Assembly (NCBI RefSeq): GCF_947366995.1
Contig: NZ_CANBCC010000018.1
Location: 1-58,388 of the forward strand
DNA: 58,388 bases
Direction: 5' to 3'
Origin: an uncultured Aquabacterium sp.
GTDB taxonomy: Bacteria; Pseudomonadota; Gammaproteobacteria; Burkholderiales; Burkholderiaceae_C
Shown here: in pieces, positions 26,236 to 35,395 of the stretch
Layout: each line of letters begins with the position of its first letter
Numbering within the stretch: the stretch's first letter is position 1
Made by a program: the position numbers and the translations under genes
Notes under the pieces: generated by a model
Database searches by the model: none
Seen by the model: only the letters and a program-made list of their open reading frames with translations
Told to the model about the DNA's origin: nothing

Positions 26236-27099
26236 CTAACGCCAGCACGGCGTGGCGCGCGCCAGCCGGCGCAGTGCCTGTACGGCCGCCTTGCGCGCCA
26301 GGCTCTGCCTGTGTGCGAGCCATGCCAGCCGGGCGGAGACGTCGGCGCCCAGCATGCGGGGCGCCCCCTGGCAGCGCTGGGTGGCCATGTGCAGGTCGTG
26401 CCATTCACCCAGCTGTCTTTGTGCGGCGCGCAGACGCCGCATGTACGCCTTGCGAGCGGCTTCTGGCAGGTGCGGGCGCAGCCAGAGCAGCGCCTGCTGC
26501 AGGCGCTTGCAGCGCTTGCGTTCGCTGTGCAGGGCATCGTCGTCCAGTGCGTGACCGGTGCGCGCGGCGTCTGCCATGCGGGCATGCCATCGGTCCATTC
26601 TGCGGACCAGATGATGCCGCCACGCATCGCGTTCCTCGTGGGTGCTCGGCACCTGGGCGGCCGTGTTCAGCCACTGAGCCAGTTCGTGCCACGCGCGCAT
26701 GAAAGGCGCGTCGGGTGCGAAGCAGGCTGGCAGATCGTCGCGTCGGAGTGCCACCGCGGGGCTGTCCTGCGCAGCCAGCCAGGGCGCGAGCTGGTGCCAG
26801 GCCACGTCGCCCAGCAGCTCACGCAGTACGTCTTCATCGCGTGAGGCGCCCAGCAGACGGAAGGTCTGCGTCCACACCAGTGATTCGGGCGCCGTGTGCC
26901 GAGCGCCTCGCGCCAGGTCGAATGCACTGCGAAGGCGCCGCAGGCCGCTGCGGCACTGGTGTACCGCCTCGACGTCCACCTGTCCCTCTGCCATCCGCGC
27001 CACCGGGTCACGCAGGTCGTCCAGACACGCCTGAAGCCAGCGCAACAGCGTGGCGTCGGCGTCGGGCAGGGTGTGCAGTCGGTGGTGCGCGTTCGACAT
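26236..27099 (-). CDS. CHAD domain protein
   Basis: 287 residues made up almost entirely of a CHAD (conserved histidine alpha-helical) domain: VEAVHQCRSGLRRLRSAFDLARG near the start, DEDVLRELLG, HSERKRCKRLQQALLWLRPH and LGEWHDLHMATQRCQ. CHAD domains are basic helical bundles that bind inorganic polyphosphate and often accompany CYTH triphosphatase domains. Here there is no CYTH domain and no signal peptide. It is convergent with the secreted-protein pair and lies close to phoD, so a phosphate-related theme is possible but not proven. Confidence 0.87.
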   Translation of the reverse strand: MSNAHHRLHTLPDADATLLRWLQACLDDLRDPVARMAEGQVDVEAVHQCRSGLRRLRSAFDLARGARHTAPESLVWTQTFRLLGASRDEDVLRELLGDVAWHQLAPWLAAQDSPAVALRRDDLPACFAPDAPFMRAWHELAQWLNTAAQVPSTHEERDAWRHHLVRRMDRWHARMADAARTGHALDDDALHSERKRCKRLQQALLWLRPHLPEAARKAYMRRLRAAQRQLGEWHDLHMATQRCQGAPRMLGADVSARLAWLAHRQSLARKAAVQALRRLARATPCWR

Positions 27100-27176
27100 G
27101 GCGGGCAGGCGAGCTGGCGTCGCTCACAGCGTACGCCCCGCATGTGACACCTGCATGCTGTCGCCGTGACAGCCCT

Positions 27177-28430
27177 TCAGTGCAGCAGGTCGAACAGGGC
27201 CCGGGCGACGACCTTGGTGGCGCCCCGCAAGTCCTCGAGCACCAGATGTTCGTCGGCCCGCTTGGCGTTCGACTCGAACACGGTGCGGGGCCCGGCGCCA
27301 TAGATGACCGCGGGAATGCCGTGCGCGCAATACAGCCGCACGTCGGTATAGAGCGGGGTGCCGCTGGTGGGAATCGGCTCGCCAAACATGGCTTGACCAT
27401 GGCGCTGCAACGCGGCCACCAGCGGCGCATTGCCGGGCAGCGGCTTGAGTGCCTCGGCCAGCAGCAGGCGGCGAATCTCGACAGTGATGCCGGGGAAGCT
27501 GGCTGCCGCGTCGGCAATCACCTTCCGAAGGTCCGCCTCGACGGCCACCGGATCCTCTTCGGGAATCATGCGGCGATCCAGCTTGAGCACGACCTTGCCG
27601 GGCACGACGTTGGTGTTGGTGCCGCCTTCGATGCGACCGACGTTCAGATAAGGGTGCGTGATCCCGGGCACCTGCGAGGCGACCTGGCGGTAGCGCGCGT
27701 TCTGTGCGTACAGCGCGTTCAGGATGGTGACCGCGCCCTGGAGTGCATCGACCCCGGTGTGCGGAATGGCCGCGTGGGCCATGGTGCCGTGCACGGTCAC
27801 TTCCATCTGCAGGCAGCCGTTGTGGGCGGTGACCACCTCGTGGCTGAAGCCCGCGGCGATCAGCAGATCCGGCCGGGTGAGGCCTTGCCTGAGCAGCCAG
27901 CCAGGGCCCAGCTCGCCGCCGAACTCTTCGTCGTAGGTGAAGTGCAGTTCCACTCCGCCCTTCAGCGTCATGCCACCATCGCACAGTGCGTCGAGCGCGC
28001 GCAGCGCAAAGGTGTAGGTGGCGAAGTCGCTCTTGCTGACTGCGGCCGCGCGGCCATACAGCTTGCCATCGACGACCTCACCGCTGTAGGGCGGGTGCGT
28101 CCAGCCTTCGCCCGGCGGCACAACGTCGCCGTGGGCATTGAGCGCAATGACAGGGCCGCTCTCGTCAAAGCGACGACGCACGATCAGGTTGGTGAGGCTT
28201 TGCAGACCATAGGCGTGCACTTCAGATTCGGGCACCGGGTAGGCCTCGGCCTGGTAGCCGAATTCCGCAAGCAACTCCGCCGTACGTTGCGCATGGGGGG
28301 CGTTGTTGCCCGGCGGGGTGTCGGTCGGGACCTGCACCAGTGCCTGCAGAAAACGCACCTCCTCGTCGAAGTGGGCGTCGATCCAGGCGTCGAGGGCGGC
28401 GTGGTCTGGCGTGTCGATGGGGGGGCTCAT
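27177..28430 (-). CDS. M20-family hydrolase (ArgE/DapE-like), atypical metal site
   Basis: 417 residues with M20 peptidase/deacylase architecture. The first metal block NAHGDVVPPGEGW and the catalytic acid block HFTYDEEFGGELG are present, and the last ligand region DEHLVLEDL is near the C-terminus. The usual bridging-Asp motif (GRGxxDMK) reads GRAAAVSKSD, and the usual GEPT-like ligand block reads AGFSHE, so the metal site is unusual. It is the last gene of the gntR-puuE-uraD/allC operon, 30 bp after the fusion gene, which suggests a ureide or other purine-degradation amide as substrate (inference). Its closest relatives by name are acetylornithine deacetylases, which would not fit the context. 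Confidence 0.8.
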   Translation of the reverse strand: MSPPIDTPDHAALDAWIDAHFDEEVRFLQALVQVPTDTPPGNNAPHAQRTAELLAEFGYQAEAYPVPESEVHAYGLQSLTNLIVRRRFDESGPVIALNAHGDVVPPGEGWTHPPYSGEVVDGKLYGRAAAVSKSDFATYTFALRALDALCDGGMTLKGGVELHFTYDEEFGGELGPGWLLRQGLTRPDLLIAAGFSHEVVTAHNGCLQMEVTVHGTMAHAAIPHTGVDALQGAVTILNALYAQNARYRQVASQVPGITHPYLNVGRIEGGTNTNVVPGKVVLKLDRRMIPEEDPVAVEADLRKVIADAAASFPGITVEIRRLLLAEALKPLPGNAPLVAALQRHGQAMFGEPIPTSGTPLYTDVRLYCAHGIPAVIYGAGPRTVFESNAKRADEHLVLEDLRGATKVVARALFDLLH

Positions 28431-28460
28431 GGTGGGCAGAAGCGGATAGCCGGGCGCGCT

Positions 28461-30269
28461 TCAGAGCGCATCCAGCAGGTTCATGAATACCTTAACGGCG
28501 CGCTGTGCATCGTCGTTGGTGACCGTTTCCAGCGGGTTGTGGCTGATGCCGGCGTTGCCGCCACGCACGAAGAGCATGGCCTGAGGCAGGTGTCCGTGCA
28601 GCTTCATGGCGTCGTGGCCGGCGCCGCTGGGCAGGTGGAACAAGGGCAGACCCATGCTTTGCACGGCGGCTTCCCAGCGGGCTTGCCAGGTGGGGTCGGA
28701 GGGGGCGGCCGATGCGGCCATCGTTTGCTCGACCGTGATGCGGACCTGCCGGCGCCGGGCCACCTCGTCGATGAAGGCCAGCACGTCGCGGGCCAGGGCG
28801 TCGCGCTGGGCGTCGGTCGGGGCGCGCAAGTCAAGCGTGAACTGGCAGCGCCCCGGAACCACATTGAGCGAACCCTGCGGCACCTGCAGCACGCCGACCG
28901 TGCCCACCGATCCGCCGGTGGGCGAGGCGGCATCCTGTGCGGCGCGGCGCTCGACGTACAGCACGATCTCGGCCACCGCGGCCGCGGCGTCCTGGCGCAT
29001 CGTCATGGGCGTCGTGCCGGCATGGCATGCCATGCCGAGGGCCTCGCCCGCAAAGCGCAGGCTGCCATTGATGGAGGTGACGATGCCCAGCGGCATGTCG
29101 TGTTCGTCCAGCACGGGGCCCTGTTCGATGTGAACCTCGACAAAGCCGAGGTAGCGAGCCGGATCGCGCCGCAGCGCCTGGATGGCGGCCAGATCGGCAG
29201 GCAGCCCCGCCTGCCGCATCGCCTCGCGCACGGTGATGCCCTGTTCGTCGGCCAGATCCAGCCAGGCAGGCTCGAATTCGCCCACAAGCGCGCTGGACCC
29301 GAGGAAGGTCGCCCGGTAGCGCTGGCCTTCTTCTTCGGCAAAGGCCACGACCTCGATGCCGTGCTTCAGCCGCCGGCCAGCCCGGTGCAGCGCCTGCACG
29401 CACGCCATGGGCACGAAGATGCCGAGCCGCCCGTCGTGCTGACCGCCGTTGCGTACGGTGTCATAGTGTGAGCCGGTCATCAGCCACGGCGCGCTGGCCT
29501 CGCTGCCCCGGTAGCGTCCGACCACGTTGCCCACGGCATCGCGCTCGACCTGATCGAAGCCGCAGTCGCGCATCCACTGCTGCAGCTGTGCGGCACACGC
29601 CTGGTGGGCCGGGGTGAGGTAGGTCACGGTCAGAGGCGGTTCACCATCAAGGCCGTTCGTGCCCGTGCCTTCGGTGTGTCGCGCCAGTTCCTGTGCCCAT
29701 GTGAGGATGCGGTCGCCCTCGGTGGGCATGACGCCGAATCGGTCGTTCAGCCGGATCTCGGCGATGCGGTGGATGTTGCGCAGGCACTCCGCCAGCTCGA
29801 ACGCCGGGCTGTGATGCAGACGGCGTTCGAACGTGCGGATGATGTTGGCACGGCTCAACCCCAGGCCACGGGGGCCGCGCACTGCGAGGATGAACGGCCA
29901 GCCAAAACGCGCGTTGTAGTCGGCATTCAGGCGCTGCAGCGTGGCGAACTCGTCGGGGCTGCAGTGGGTCAGGCCGGCCCGGCTCTGCTCGTCTGTAGAC
30001 TCGGCCGTGAGCTGCCCGGCCACCGCCGCCTTTCCCGCCAGCTCGGGGTGGGCACGGATCAGCCCCAGCTGGGCGTCACGCGGGGCCTGGCGCACGACCT
30101 GAGCCAGCGCATGCTTGAGTTGATCCAGAGACACGAAGCCGCCGGCGGGGCGCTGCGACCAGGCCTGCTCGGCAATCCAGGGCGAGTGCTCGTAGATGCC
30201 ATCGAGCAGCGCCACGAAGGCTCGCTGGTCGGCCGCGTTCAATGAAGCGAGGGTGAGGGGGGCGCTCAT
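28461..30269 (-). CDS. bifunctional OHCU decarboxylase / allantoate amidohydrolase (UraD-AllC fusion)
   Basis: 602 residues. About 1-170 is 2-oxo-4-hydroxy-4-carboxy-5-ureidoimidazoline decarboxylase, with catalytic His in RAHPELAGK and the LTAESTDEQSRAGL block. About 185-602 is allantoate amidohydrolase of the M20/M28-like AllC group: GSHYDTVRNGGQHDGRLG, AEEEGQRY, FVEVHIEQGPVLD and GISHNPLE carry the metal and substrate residues. The first half makes S-allantoin; the second opens allantoate to ureidoglycine, CO2 and ammonia. Allantoinase, which acts between them, is the gene immediately upstream and overlaps by 4 bp. Both halves keep their key residues, so both are probably active. Confidence 0.93.
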   Translation of the reverse strand: MSAPLTLASLNAADQRAFVALLDGIYEHSPWIAEQAWSQRPAGGFVSLDQLKHALAQVVRQAPRDAQLGLIRAHPELAGKAAVAGQLTAESTDEQSRAGLTHCSPDEFATLQRLNADYNARFGWPFILAVRGPRGLGLSRANIIRTFERRLHHSPAFELAECLRNIHRIAEIRLNDRFGVMPTEGDRILTWAQELARHTEGTGTNGLDGEPPLTVTYLTPAHQACAAQLQQWMRDCGFDQVERDAVGNVVGRYRGSEASAPWLMTGSHYDTVRNGGQHDGRLGIFVPMACVQALHRAGRRLKHGIEVVAFAEEEGQRYRATFLGSSALVGEFEPAWLDLADEQGITVREAMRQAGLPADLAAIQALRRDPARYLGFVEVHIEQGPVLDEHDMPLGIVTSINGSLRFAGEALGMACHAGTTPMTMRQDAAAAVAEIVLYVERRAAQDAASPTGGSVGTVGVLQVPQGSLNVVPGRCQFTLDLRAPTDAQRDALARDVLAFIDEVARRRQVRITVEQTMAASAAPSDPTWQARWEAAVQSMGLPLFHLPSGAGHDAMKLHGHLPQAMLFVRGGNAGISHNPLETVTNDDAQRAVKVFMNLLDAL

Positions 30270-31213
30270 GCTGCAGCCTTGAAGGGATGCGTGGCGCGCC
30301 AGTGGCGGGCGATGTCGATGCGTCGGCACACCCACACCTTGTCGTGCGCCTGGACGTGGTCCAGGAACTTTTGAAGGGCGCGCATGCGGCCCGGGCGCCC
30401 CAGCAGCCGGCAATGCATGCCGATGCTCAACATCTTCGGGCGGTTCAGCCCGTTCGGGTCGCCTTCTGCGTACAGCACGTCGAAGGCATCGCGCAGGTAG
30501 GTGAAAAAATCATCGCCTTGCGCGAAGCCCTGGGGCAGGCTGAAGCGCATGTCGTTGGTGTCCATCGTGTAGGGCACGATCAACTGCTGCACCACCTCGC
30601 CATTGCTTTTCTGCACGGGCATCCAGAAAGGCAGGTCGTCTCCGTAGTGGTCGCTGTCGTACTCGAAGCCGCCGTGGTCGGCCACCAGGCGGTGCGTGTT
30701 CGGGCTGTCTCGGCCGGTGTACCAGCCCAGCGGACGCTGGCCCGTCAGCTCCTCGATGATCTGCATGCCGGTGCGCATGTGCTCGCGCTCGGTTGCCTCG
30801 TCGACCTGCTGGTAGCTGATCCACCGCCAGCCGTGGCAGGCGATCTCGTGGCCCAGCTCGACAAAGGCCTGCGTCAGCTCTGGGTGACGCTGCAGTGCCA
30901 TGCTCACACCGAACACCGTGAGCGGCAGCCCGCGTTGCTCGAACTCGCGCAGCAGCCGCCACACGCCGGCCCGCGAGCCATACTCGTAGATCGACTCCAT
31001 GCTCATGTGCCGGTCCGGAAAAGCCGGCGGGTTGAACATCTCGCTGAGGAACTGTTCGCTGCCCGCATCGCCATGCAGCACGCAGTTCTCGCCGCCTTCT
31101 TCGTAGTTCAGCACGAACTGCACGGCAATGCGGGCCCCGTCGGGCCACTGCGCGTGCGGCGGGTTGCGGCCGTGTCCGATGAGGTCGCGGGGGTAGGCGG
31201 CGGTCTGGCTCAT
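30266..31213 (-). CDS. puuE: allantoinase PuuE (polysaccharide-deacetylase fold)
   Basis: 315 residues, matching cofactor-independent allantoinase PuuE: YPRDLIGHGRNPPHAQWPDGARIAVQFVLNYEEGGE at the start, ACHGWRWISYQQVDEATER in the middle and SIGMHCRLLGRPGRM near the end. It hydrolyses S-allantoin to allantoate. The ATG at 31213 gives the usual start; an in-frame TTG at 31237 would extend it by eight residues. It is the second gene of the operon headed by the GntR regulator and overlaps uraD-allC by 4 bp. Confidence 0.94.
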   Translation of the reverse strand: MSQTAAYPRDLIGHGRNPPHAQWPDGARIAVQFVLNYEEGGENCVLHGDAGSEQFLSEMFNPPAFPDRHMSMESIYEYGSRAGVWRLLREFEQRGLPLTVFGVSMALQRHPELTQAFVELGHEIACHGWRWISYQQVDEATEREHMRTGMQIIEELTGQRPLGWYTGRDSPNTHRLVADHGGFEYDSDHYGDDLPFWMPVQKSNGEVVQQLIVPYTMDTNDMRFSLPQGFAQGDDFFTYLRDAFDVLYAEGDPNGLNRPKMLSIGMHCRLLGRPGRMRALQKFLDHVQAHDKVWVCRRIDIARHWRATHPFKAAA

Positions 31214-31239
31214 GAGGTGATCCGGTGTCGTCGGCAAGG

Positions 31240-32055
31240 TCAGGTGGAGGCGCCAAGCACCACGCCGGGTGCGCGCGGGTGCTGGGTCAGCTGGCGTTCG
31301 ACCGTCAGCAGGTGCGCATCGACCAGGGCCGCGGCGCGGTCGGCGTCCCGCGCCTCGATGGCCTGCAGGATGGCGATGTGCTCGGCGTGCGAGGTCTCGG
31401 CGTCATCGGCCGACTGGTACATCAGCGTGATCAGCGAGCAGCGCGACACGAGTTCCTGAATCAGGTCCACCAGCACCTGGTTTCCCAGAACCCGGGCGAG
31501 CTCGACGTGAAAATCGAACAGCAGCTTGGAGCGGGAGGGAACGTCGATGCGCTTGACGGCATCGCGTTCCGCCTTGAGGTGGGCCTTCAGTTCGCGCAGG
31601 TCACCCGGCTTGATGCGGGCGATCAGTTCCCGCAGCATCTGGCCTTCCACCATGCGCCGCACTGCAAAAACCTCGCGCGCTTCTTCGATCGACGGGGCGG
31701 CCACGAAGGCGCCCCGCGCTGGTTCCAGTCGCACGAGCTTGAGTTCCGACAGCCGGTTGAAGGCCTGCCTCACGATGGTGCGGGAGACCCCAAAACGGTC
31801 TGCGATCTTCTGCTCGACCAGCTTGGCGCCGGGCAGCAGGCGGTGCTCGACGATGGCCCGGGTGACGGCGTGCACGATGTGCTCGGTGCTGGTGGGGCTG
31901 TCGGAGCCCTCCGCATCGGCGACCGGCATGGGGATGGCTTCGGCATCGGCCTTCGTCAGCGGCGGGCGCCGGGCCGGTGCCACGTCGGCTTCAGCCGACA
32001 CACCGGTGGCGGCAACGGTGTCGGGGGAGGGGGGCGGCTTGCGTGCGGCGCTCAT
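31240..32055 (-). CDS. GntR-family transcriptional regulator (FCD/FadR subfamily)
   Basis: 271 residues. A long Pro/Ala-rich N-terminal extension (about 1-52) precedes the winged helix-turn-helix (LLPGAKLVEQKIADRFGVSRTIVRQAFNRLSELKLV) and a C-terminal all-helical FCD ligand-binding domain with the usual metal/ligand histidines (FDFHVELARVLGN, SHAEHIAIL). It is the first gene of the ureide operon (puuE, uraD-allC, M20) and is divergent from uraH-puuD. A palindrome with core TGTATACA lies 8 bp before its start, fitting autorepression and control of both divergent operons, probably relieved by a pathway intermediate (inference). Confidence 0.92.
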   Translation of the reverse strand: MSAARKPPPSPDTVAATGVSAEADVAPARRPPLTKADAEAIPMPVADAEGSDSPTSTEHIVHAVTRAIVEHRLLPGAKLVEQKIADRFGVSRTIVRQAFNRLSELKLVRLEPARGAFVAAPSIEEAREVFAVRRMVEGQMLRELIARIKPGDLRELKAHLKAERDAVKRIDVPSRSKLLFDFHVELARVLGNQVLVDLIQELVSRCSLITLMYQSADDAETSHAEHIAILQAIEARDADRAAALVDAHLLTVERQLTQHPRAPGVVLGAST

Positions 32056-32062
32056 CGTGGTT

Positions 32063-32078
32063 AAAGTGTATACAGTTT
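32063..32078. promoter_or_regulatory. GntR-type operator candidate in the gntR-uraH divergent region
   Basis: AAAGTGTATACAGTTT has a TGTATACA core and matching outer AAA/TTT arms with one internal mismatch pair. It lies 8 bp before the gntR start and about 95 bp before uraH. It is nearly identical to the palindrome at 18921-18936. Confidence 0.65.
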
Positions 32079-32171
32079 TTCGCGATGCTGGCAACCGGCG
32101 TTGACGCCGGGCACACCGCGGCCCGCGACTTGCATCCCTGAAACAGGCACATGTCGTGCCAGGACCATCTC

Positions 32172-32570
32172 ATGAGCGACACCCCTCCCCCCGCCACGGG
32201 CCGACTCACCACCCATGTGCTGGACACCGTGCACGGCACGCCGGCGGCCGGCATGTCGATCGCGCTGTATGTGCGCGAGCCCTCGCCCGACGGGTGCGCG
32301 GATGGCCGTTGGCTGCTGTTGCGCAGCGTGGTGACCAACGCCGATGGCCGCGTGGATGGCCCGCTTCTGCAGGGCGAGGACTTCAAGCCGGGGCACTACC
32401 GGCTGGTGTTCGATGTCGACGGCTATTTCCGCACACGCGGCACGCCGCTGCCCGCAACGCCCTTTCTGACCCAGGTGCCGCTGGACTTCGGCATTGGCGA
32501 TGCGGGCGCGCACTACCACGTGCCGTTGCTCGTGAGCCCCTGGTCCTACTCCACCTACCGGGGCAGCTGA
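32172..32570 (+). CDS. uraH: 5-hydroxyisourate hydrolase (transthyretin-like)
   Basis: 132 residues with the HIUase signatures LTTHVLDTVHGTPAAGM at the start and the C-terminal SYSTYRGS; the terminal tetrapeptide YRGS is diagnostic for HIUase as opposed to transthyretin. It hydrolyses 5-hydroxyisourate, the product of urate oxidation, to OHCU. The ATG at 32172 is chosen because the residues encoded between 32151 and 32172 are not family-like. It is the first gene of the uraH-puuD unit and is divergent from gntR. Confidence 0.96.
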   Translation: MSDTPPPATGRLTTHVLDTVHGTPAAGMSIALYVREPSPDGCADGRWLLLRSVVTNADGRVDGPLLQGEDFKPGHYRLVFDVDGYFRTRGTPLPATPFLTQVPLDFGIGDAGAHYHVPLLVSPWSYSTYRGS

Positions 32571-32573
32571 GTC

Positions 32574-33809
32574 ATGGACGCATCCCCTTTGCTGGCCTAC
32601 GCGCTCGACTGGGCCAACCTGTTGCTGCGCTGGGCCCACGTCATCACCGCCATCGCCTGGATCGGCTCGTCGTTCTACTTCGTGTGGCTGGACAACACCC
32701 TGACGCGCCCCGTCGACAAGGCCCTGCTCGACAAGGGCGTGGGCGGTGAGTTGTGGGCCGTGCACGGCGGGGGCTTCTACAACCCGCAGAAGTACCTCGG
32801 TGCGCCGCGACAGTTGCCCGCCCACTTGCACTGGTTCTACTGGGAGAGCTACTCCACGTGGCTCACGGGCTTTGCGCTGTTCACCGCGCTGTACCTGTTC
32901 AACGCCGGCACCTTCCTGATCGACAAGACGGTGCACGACTGGGCTCCGGTGGTCGCCGTCCACACCGCGCTCGGCTTTCTGGCCGGGTTCTGGCTGATCT
33001 ACGACATGATCTGTCGCACGCTGGGCCGGGGCCCGAATGGCGATGCCATCGTGGGGGCCGTGGTTGCGGTGGTGGTCGTGTTCGCCTCGTGGCTGGCGTG
33101 CCAGCTGTTTGCCGGCCGGGCTGCCTTTCTGCTCGTGGGCGCCATGATGGCCACTGCCATGAGCGCTAACGTGTTCTTCTGGATCATTCCAGGCCAGCGC
33201 AAGGTGGTGGCCGCGATGAAGGCTGGACAGCCGGTGGACCCGGTGCACGGCCTGCGCGGCAAGCAGCGCAGCGTGCACAACACCTACTTCACGCTGCCGG
33301 TGCTGTTTGCGATGCTGAGCAACCACTATGGCTGGGCCTACAGCCATGCGCAGAATTGGCTGGTGCTCGTGCTCATCATGCTGGCAGGCGCGCTGATCCG
33401 GCGCTTTTTCGTGGCGCGTCACAAGACCGAGGTGGCCGGGCAACGGGCGCCCTGGGGCTGGGCTGTGGCCGGTGTGGCGGTGCTGCTCGGAGTGGCCGTG
33501 TGGCTGGCGCCCGCTTCGGTGCCCTCATCGGCCTCGGCGCTGCCAACCGAGAGCCCGGCCAACCTGACGGCGCGGGCCCACACCGTGGTGGCGCAGCGAT
33601 GTGTGATGTGCCATAACGCGCAGATCGCCAACAAAGGCGTCCGGCTGGACACGGCCGCTGCCATCGACGCGCAGGCCCAGGCCATCCATCAGCAGGCGGT
33701 GGTGCTCAAGGCCATGCCGATGAACAACGCCACGCAGATCACCGAAGACGAGCGGGCGTTGCTGGGTCGGTGGTATCGGGCGGTGCAGTCGATGTCGGCG
33801 CCGCAATAA
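32574..33809 (+). CDS. puuD: urate hydroxylase PuuD (membrane, cytochrome c domain)
   Basis: 411 residues. About eight membrane helices (from LLRWAHVITAIAWIGSSFYFVWLDN to about 315) form the urate-oxidase N domain, with characteristic VHGGGFYNPQKY and HWFYWESYSTWLTG. A C-terminal periplasmic cytochrome c segment carries CVMCH and a distal Met (KAMPMNNATQ). PuuD oxidises urate to 5-hydroxyisourate and passes electrons to the respiratory chain instead of making H2O2 like uricase. It starts 3 bp after the uraH stop. Confidence 0.94.
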   Translation: MDASPLLAYALDWANLLLRWAHVITAIAWIGSSFYFVWLDNTLTRPVDKALLDKGVGGELWAVHGGGFYNPQKYLGAPRQLPAHLHWFYWESYSTWLTGFALFTALYLFNAGTFLIDKTVHDWAPVVAVHTALGFLAGFWLIYDMICRTLGRGPNGDAIVGAVVAVVVVFASWLACQLFAGRAAFLLVGAMMATAMSANVFFWIIPGQRKVVAAMKAGQPVDPVHGLRGKQRSVHNTYFTLPVLFAMLSNHYGWAYSHAQNWLVLVLIMLAGALIRRFFVARHKTEVAGQRAPWGWAVAGVAVLLGVAVWLAPASVPSSASALPTESPANLTARAHTVVAQRCVMCHNAQIANKGVRLDTAAAIDAQAQAIHQQAVVLKAMPMNNATQITEDERALLGRWYRAVQSMSAPQ

Positions 33810-33814
33810 GCGCG

Positions 33815-35395
33815 TCAGGCGCGGGCCGCGCCGCTTTCCCCATTCAGGCGGAACACCGACACCGCCTGAACCAGCGCGTGGGCCTGCAGCTTCAGGCTCT
33901 CCGCTGCCGCAGCGCTTTCTTCCACCAGCGCGGCGTTCTGCTGCGTGGCCTGGTCCATGTGGTTCACGGCCTGGCCCACCTGCGCCACACCCTGGCTCTG
34001 CTCGCTGCTCGCGGCGGTGATCTCGGCCATGATGTGGTTGAGTCGCTGGATGGCGGCGACCACCTCGCTCATCGTGTTGCCGGCCTGATCGGCCAGCGTC
34101 GAGCCCTTCGAGGCGCGATCCACGCTGTCCTGGATCAGGGTCTTGATCTCCTTGGCCGCGCTGGCCGACCGGCCCGCCAGGCTGCGCACCTCCGAGGCCA
34201 CCACCGCAAAGCCGCGGCCTTGTTCTCCGGCCCGCGCGGCTTCCACGGCCGCATTGAGCGCCAGGATGTTGGTCTGGAAGGCGATGCCGTCGATCACGCC
34301 GATGATGTCGGCGATGCGACCCGAACTGCTGTTGATCTCCTTCATCGTCTCGACCACCTCGCCCACGATGCGGCCGCCCGCGCCCGCCACGTTGGCTGCG
34401 TCCTGCGCCAGGTCGTTGGCGGTGCGTGCGCCGTCGGCGTTCTGACGCACCGTGGCGCTCAACTCTTCCATCGAGGCTGCCGTCTGTTGCAGCGCCGAGG
34501 CCTGCTGCTCGGTGCGCTGGCTGAGGTCCAGATTGCCGTGGGCGATCTGTGAACTGGCGGTGGCCACTGACTCGGCGCTGTCGCGCACGCGGCCCACGAT
34601 GCCCGACAGGTTGTCCTTCAACGTGGCGATGGCGTGCAGCAGGCTGTGGCGGTCGTCGGGCCGCAGTGGGATGTGGACGCTCAGGTCACCGTCTGCCAGC
34701 TGGCGGGTCAGTGCCGTGGCCAGGGCCGGCTCACCGCCCAGCTGACGCTGGATGCTGCGGCCGATCAGCAGGCCCACGCCCAGCAGGGCGAGGCCCAGGA
34801 TCACCGTGCCAACGGACATCAGCAGGCTGCGTTGAATCACCGTGGCGTTTACGGCATCGATGTACACGCCCGAGCCCACAATCCAGCCCCAGGGCGCGTA
34901 GCCCTGGACGAATGACACCTTCGGGACGGGTTGCACGTCGCCAGGGCGAGGCCACTCGTAGAAGACGAATCCGGCGCCCTCGGCTTTCACGATGTCGACG
35001 AAGGCCTTGAACAGCGGCTTGCCGTTCGGGTCGCGGGAATCCGACATGTCTTTGCCGTCGAGCTCGGGCTTGGCCGCGTGCATCACGATGCGGGCGCCCA
35101 TGTCGTTGACCCAGAAGTACTCGTTGCCGCTGTAGCGGAGGGCGCGCAGCGCGTCGAGTGCACGCTGCTTGGCCTCGGCCTCGGTGATCAGGCCCTTGGT
35201 GGCCAGCGCGTGCTGGTGGGCGATGAGACCATGGGCAACTTCCACGGTCTGGCGCACGCTGGTCTGGCGTTCGCCCAGGATGAGTTTTCGTTCCGAGACG
35301 AGGAAAAGGGCCGTCAGCACGAGGATGCCGGCCAGGGCGCTGCCGACCAGCACGGCGAGCTTGCGGGAGAGAGTGAGTTTGTCGAGGTGGCGCAT
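33815..35395 (-). CDS. methyl-accepting chemotaxis protein with single Cache sensor
   Basis: 526 residues: an N-terminal membrane helix (about 12-33), a periplasmic sCache_2-like sensor (about 38-185, with [25 protein letters not shown] and [14 protein letters not shown]), a second helix (about 190-212), HAMP, then a signalling domain with the conserved hairpin tip [42 protein letters not shown] (read as separate blocks). No CheR-docking pentapeptide is seen at the C-terminus. It lies between puuD and xdhC, end to end with puuD (5 bp), so it may sense purine-related compounds (inference). Upstream is a sigma-28-like promoter. Confidence 0.93.
   Translation of the reverse strand: MRHLDKLTLSRKLAVLVGSALAGILVLTALFLVSERKLILGERQTSVRQTVEVAHGLIAHQHALATKGLITEAEAKQRALDALRALRYSGNEYFWVNDMGARIVMHAAKPELDGKDMSDSRDPNGKPLFKAFVDIVKAEGAGFVFYEWPRPGDVQPVPKVSFVQGYAPWGWIVGSGVYIDAVNATVIQRSLLMSVGTVILGLALLGVGLLIGRSIQRQLGGEPALATALTRQLADGDLSVHIPLRPDDRHSLLHAIATLKDNLSGIVGRVRDSAESVATASSQIAHGNLDLSQRTEQQASALQQTAASMEELSATVRQNADGARTANDLAQDAANVAGAGGRIVGEVVETMKEINSSSGRIADIIGVIDGIAFQTNILALNAAVEAARAGEQGRGFAVVASEVRSLAGRSASAAKEIKTLIQDSVDRASKGSTLADQAGNTMSEVVAAIQRLNHIMAEITAASSEQSQGVAQVGQAVNHMDQATQQNAALVEESAAAAESLKLQAHALVQAVSVFRLNGESGAARA

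Noticed and set aside
32061-33443. 460-codon minus-strand frame across uraH and puuD
   Set aside because: It lies antisense to two well-recognised enzymes and includes the operator region; no domain was recognised.
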